A DNA stretch of 36,252 bases, from NCBI GenBank assembly GCA_002306375.1, contig DBRU01000036.1, positions 1 through 36,252 of the forward strand. Direction: 5' to 3'. Every line of letters begins with the position of its first letter. Positions within the stretch are counted from its first letter, which is position 1. The notes below the pieces were generated by a model. It saw only the letters and a list, made by a program, of their open reading frames with translations, had not been told where the DNA came from and searched no databases. Positions 35,217 to 36,252 of the stretch are shown piece after piece. The position numbers and the translations under genes were made by a program. This stretch comes from Faecalibacterium sp. UBA1360 (lineage in GTDB: Bacteria > Bacillota > Clostridia > Oscillospirales > Ruminococcaceae).

Positions 35217-36252
35217 TCAGCGGGCGGCGGACGACGCCTGCTCCATGGCGGTCAGTTCGGGCATCACGGTGCGGCGCATGGTGATGTAACAGGCCAGACC
35301 GCCGATGAAGTTGGAGATGGGTTCGGCCAGAAACACGCCGTTGACGCCCAGCCCCGCCACATGGGGCAAGATCAGGGTCAGCGGAACCACGATGACGGCC
35401 TTGCGCAGCAGCGAGAAGAACACCGCCATTTTGGCCTTGTTCAGCGACTTGAATACGCTTTGCCCCGAAAACTGGAACGCCATCATCACAAACCCGAAAA
35501 AGTAGATGTGTAAAGCGGGCACCGCCGCGGCGAGCATGGCCTGCTCATGGTTGAAGATGCTGATGAAAAAGGCAGGGAACAGGGATACCGTCGCCCAGAA
35601 CAGCAGTGTGTACCCGAAGCCAAGCTGGGTCATGAATCGGATGGCCTTGCGCACCCGGGGCACCTGCCGCGCACCGTAATTGTAGCTGATGACCGGCGAC
35701 GCGCCGTCCGACAGTGCCATGACCGGGGTCTGGGCGATCTGCCGCACCGAGTTGATGACCGTCATCACGCTGATGTACAGATCCCCGCCAAAGCTGCGCA
35801 GTGTGGCGTTGCAGGCCACCTGGACCAGACTGTCGGTAAAGGACATCACAAAGCTGGAGGTGCCCAGCACCGTGATGCGCCGGATGCAGGCCCAGTCGGG
35901 CCGGAAGCCCCGGATCTGCAAGGTCAGTTCGCTGTGCGGGCCGGTCAGGAAGCGCAGCACCCACACGGCGGACAAAAACTGGGACAACACGGTGGCGATG
36001 GCCGCGCCCTTCACGCCCAGCCCCAGACCGTAGATCAGAACAGGGTCCAGGGCGATGTTGGTCACCGCGCCCAGCAGCACGGTCAGCATCCCGATGCGGG
36101 CAAAGCCCTGGCTGTTGATATAGGGGTTGAGCCCCAGCGAGGTCATGACGAACACGGTGCCCAGCATGTAGATGGTCATGTAGTCGGCGGCGTACGCATA
36201 GGTGTCGGCACTGGCCCCGAACAGGTACAAAATGGGGCGGTGGAACAAAATC
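35217..36252 (-). CDS. MATE-family multidrug/sodium antiporter, N-terminus outside the window
   Basis: The frame is open at the window edge and gives the last 345 or so residues of a MATE (MOP superfamily) efflux protein, about three quarters of a normal 450-residue member. Visible family features are YLFGASADTYAYAADYMTIY at the start of the visible part (split: FGASADTYAYA, DYMTIYMLG), GLNPYINSQGFARIGM, GAVTNIALDPVLIYG and the second-half repeat with SYNYGARQ. About nine transmembrane helices are present. Such proteins export cationic drugs or metabolites against sodium or protons; the substrate cannot be read. The short C-terminal tail (MEQASSAAR) is cytoplasmic. It is convergent with the SCP2 gene. 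Confidence 0.92.
   Translation of the reverse strand, partial: ILFHRPILYLFGASADTYAYAADYMTIYMLGTVFVMTSLGLNPYINSQGFARIGMLTVLLGAVTNIALDPVLIYGLGLGVKGAAIATVLSQFLSAVWVLRFLTGPHSELTLQIRGFRPDWACIRRITVLGTSSFVMSFTDSLVQVACNATLRSFGGDLYISVMTVINSVRQIAQTPVMALSDGASPVISYNYGARQVPRVRKAIRFMTQLGFGYTLLFWATVSLFPAFFISIFNHEQAMLAAAVPALHIYFFGFVMMAFQFSGQSVFKSLNKAKMAVFFSLLRKAVIVVPLTLILPHVAGLGVNGVFLAEPISNFIGGLACYITMRRTVMPELTAMEQASSAAR

Overview
The window is about 36 kb of GC-rich, densely packed bacterial chromosome. It has strong TTGACA-17-TATAAT promoters, AGGAGG ribosome binding sites, short intrinsic terminators, a Firmicutes-type long S12 protein, a SigA behind dnaG, and an anaerobe's PerR/rubrerythrin defence operon. 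Together these suggest a strictly anaerobic Clostridia, most likely Oscillospiraceae/Ruminococcaceae of the Faecalibacterium-Subdoligranulum-Gemmiger kind. The genus is inferred from general resemblance only, since no search could be run.

Left end (1-5.4 kb). The first 332 bases look like the end of an integrated element. A small membrane protein is cut by the window edge, and it is followed by a 45-nt 3' fragment of a tRNA-Gly(CCC) gene with no 5' half, the usual scar of tRNA-targeted integration. Beyond it, on the minus strand, lie a polytopic membrane protein, a tRNA-Arg(CCT), and a compact operon of CPBP intramembrane protease, tadA, a FabG-like reductase and a GH25 lysozyme. The lysozyme's ribosome binding site is buried in the 3' arm of a terminator-like hairpin.

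Middle (5.7-26.7 kb, plus strand). This is housekeeping: a LysR regulator, rpmE (L31) with a consensus promoter and a 130-nt leader, a YigZ/IMPACT protein, dgt, dnaG and rpoD. They are followed by rpoB-rpoC, pepF, rpsL-rpsG-fusA and tuf. The transcription and translation core is complete, but its order departs from the usual Firmicutes cluster: rpoB follows rpoD without rplJ/rplL, and pepF sits between rpoC and rpsL.

Right part (26.7-36.2 kb). Two GMP synthase genes lie in tandem. The first is full length (glutaminase plus ATP pyrophosphatase). The second, 1 kb later, encodes only the ATP pyrophosphatase and dimerisation half. They are separated by a DUF2461 gene of visibly lower GC and by a 325-bp spacer rich in predicted RNA structure. 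Then come a SRAP/HMCES-type abasic-site protein with a YjbR-family partner and a PerR operon: PerR box, perR, a two-rubredoxin protein, and a ferredoxin-rubredoxin-rubrerythrin reading frame that has its own internal ribosome binding site. A rhodanese, an SCP2-domain protein and a MATE transporter cut by the window edge finish the region.

No CRISPR array, insertion sequence or recognisable defence island was seen. The items most worth a second look are the tandem guaA pair with the structured spacer, the ferredoxin-rubrerythrin in-frame fusion, the tRNA-Gly integration scar, and the hairpin over the lysozyme start.
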